From Pseudomonadota bacterium (GTDB taxonomy: Bacteria; Pseudomonadota; Gammaproteobacteria; Burkholderiales; SHXO01), in NCBI GenBank assembly GCA_023430065.1, contig JAEZCG010000026.1:1-24636 (forward strand): a DNA stretch of 24,636 bases. The letters run 5' to 3'. This document shows positions 23,724 to 24,636 of the stretch, one piece after another (position 1 is the first letter of the stretch; every line of letters starts with the position of its first letter). The position numbers and the translations under genes are program-made. The notes beneath the pieces were generated by a model. That model was given only the letters and a program-made list of their open reading frames with translations. It was not told the origin of the DNA and did no database searches.

Positions 23724-24636
23724 CGAACGTGGCTGACGCAGACCGCTATCAGGACATCCGCGATGGGGTACGCGCACTGTGCGCCCAGTTCCCGGACGAG
23801 TATCACCGCAGGATCGACGCGGCGCGTGCTTACCCCGAAGCGTTCGTCGATGCGCTGACAAAGGCCGGCTGGCTGGCCGCCATGATTCCTCAGGAGTACG
23901 GCGGCTCGGGTCTCGGCTTGGCCGAGGCCTCGGTGATCATGGAGGAAATCAATCGCTCCGGCGGCAACTCGGGCGCCTGCCACGGACAGATGTACAACAT
24001 GGGCACGCTCCTGCGCCACGGCTCGCCGGAGCAGAAGCAGGCCTACCTGCCGAAGATCGCCAGCGGCGAACTGCGTCTGCAGTCGATGGGCGTGACGGAA
24101 CCGACCACCGGCACCGACACGACGCGCATCAAGACCGTCGCGGTGCGCAAGGGCGACCGCTACCTGGTCAACGGCCAGAAGGTGTGGATCTCTCGCATCC
24201 AGCACTCCGACCTGATGATCCTGCTCGCGCGCACCACGCCGCTGGCCGAGGTGAAGAAAAAGTCGGAGGGCATGTCGATCTTCCTCGTCGACCTGCGCGC
24301 GGCGATCGGAAAGGGCATGACGGTCCGCCCGATCGCCAACATGGTCAACCACGAAACCAACGAGCTGTTCTTCGACAATCTCGAGATCCCGGCCGAGAAC
24401 CTGATCGGAGAGGAAGGCAAGGGCTTCAAGTATATCCTCGACGGTCTCAACGCAGAGCGCACGCTTATCGCGGCGGAGTGCATCGGAGCCGGCTACTGGT
24501 TCATCGACAAGGTCACCGCATACGCGAAAGAGCGCGTGGTGTTCGGGCGGCCGATCGGCCAGAATCAGGGTGTGCAGTTCCCGATCGCCGAGAGCTATAT
24601 CGAGGTCGAGGCGGCCAACCTCATGCGCTTCGAGGC
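23720..24636 (+). CDS. acyl-CoA dehydrogenase (partial, cut by window end)
   Basis: The first 305 or so residues of an FAD-dependent acyl-CoA dehydrogenase; the reading frame is open to the window edge. Seen are AAMIPQEYGGSGLGLAEA (N-terminal helical domain), the GVTEPTTGTD loop (family TEPxAGSD), NGQKVWISR in the beta domain, and the start of the C-terminal helical domain (FGRPIGQNQGVQFPIA). LNAER aligns by eye with the LDLER of isovaleryl-CoA dehydrogenase, whose catalytic Glu is at that position. The start is GTG at 23720, overlapping the hydratase TGA (GTGA), with AAGGGG about 5 bases upstream; GTG at 23729 is an alternative. It would introduce the double bond of an acyl-CoA, possibly branched. 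Confidence 0.9.
   Translation, partial: MTNVADADRYQDIRDGVRALCAQFPDEYHRRIDAARAYPEAFVDALTKAGWLAAMIPQEYGGSGLGLAEASVIMEEINRSGGNSGACHGQMYNMGTLLRHGSPEQKQAYLPKIASGELRLQSMGVTEPTTGTDTTRIKTVAVRKGDRYLVNGQKVWISRIQHSDLMILLARTTPLAEVKKKSEGMSIFLVDLRAAIGKGMTVRPIANMVNHETNELFFDNLEIPAENLIGEEGKGFKYILDGLNAERTLIAAECIGAGYWFIDKVTAYAKERVVFGRPIGQNQGVQFPIAESYIEVEAANLMRFE

Noticed and set aside
1..24636. Mobile elements, CRISPR arrays, tRNA or rRNA genes
   Set aside because: No transposase, integrase, spaced direct-repeat array, terminal inverted repeats with target duplications, or RNA-gene sequence was recognised on either strand.

Overview
The window is about 24.6 kb of GC-rich, gene-dense bacterial chromosome. High GC, long spurious ORFs on both strands, a PEP-CTERM-tagged lipase, a PQQ alcohol dehydrogenase and abundant Liv-type transport and acyl-CoA genes suggest a metabolically versatile proteobacterium. 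My guess is a betaproteobacterium (Burkholderiales/Rhodocyclales-like). That is inferred from gene content, not from a marker gene. There is no rRNA, tRNA, CRISPR array, transposase or phage gene, and no gene-free stretch exceeds 300 bases.

Left part (1-6.1 kb, mostly minus strand): a soluble periplasmic PQQ alcohol dehydrogenase carrying the extra Asp associated with lanthanide use; a two-gene unit of a lone cyclic-nucleotide-binding domain and an NTF2/SnoaL-like protein; a plus-strand SGNH esterase with a PEP-CTERM anchor; an orphan NMT1/THI5-type solute-binding protein; and a 3-hydroxyisobutyrate-dehydrogenase-family oxidoreductase. A LysR regulator is divergent from the last of these.

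Middle part (6.2-15.4 kb, plus strand): the LysR gene is followed by a complete Liv-type ABC importer (Tat-exported binding protein, two permeases, two ATPases). Next come a cobalt-type nitrile hydratase (alpha, beta, accessory protein), an SDR and a flavin-reductase-like flavoprotein. The layout suggests uptake of an organic substrate and hydration of a nitrile to an amide. No amidase, nitrilase or aldoxime dehydratase lies in the window.

Right part (15.4-24.6 kb): a minus-strand NTF2-FMO fusion monooxygenase converges on the flavoprotein and diverges from a long plus-strand catabolic operon. The operon encodes a CaiB/BaiF CoA-transferase, aldehyde dehydrogenase, SDR, zinc-free MDR oxidoreductase, HMG-CoA lyase, a methylglutaconyl-CoA-hydratase-like enoyl-CoA hydratase and an acyl-CoA dehydrogenase cut by the window edge. 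These could oxidise an alcohol or aldehyde to an acid, activate it with CoA and degrade a branched acyl-CoA by leucine/isovalerate-type chemistry.

The most unusual observations are: a 37-codon ORF joined by 4-base ATGA overlaps to both livG and livF; a series of stem-loops around the binding-protein gene; a 12-base motif placed 33-34 bases upstream of two distant genes (probable extended -10 promoter); the D-F-D lanthanide-type motif; and the pairing of a Liv importer, cobalt nitrile hydratase and FMO without an amidase. I saw no clearly unprecedented system.
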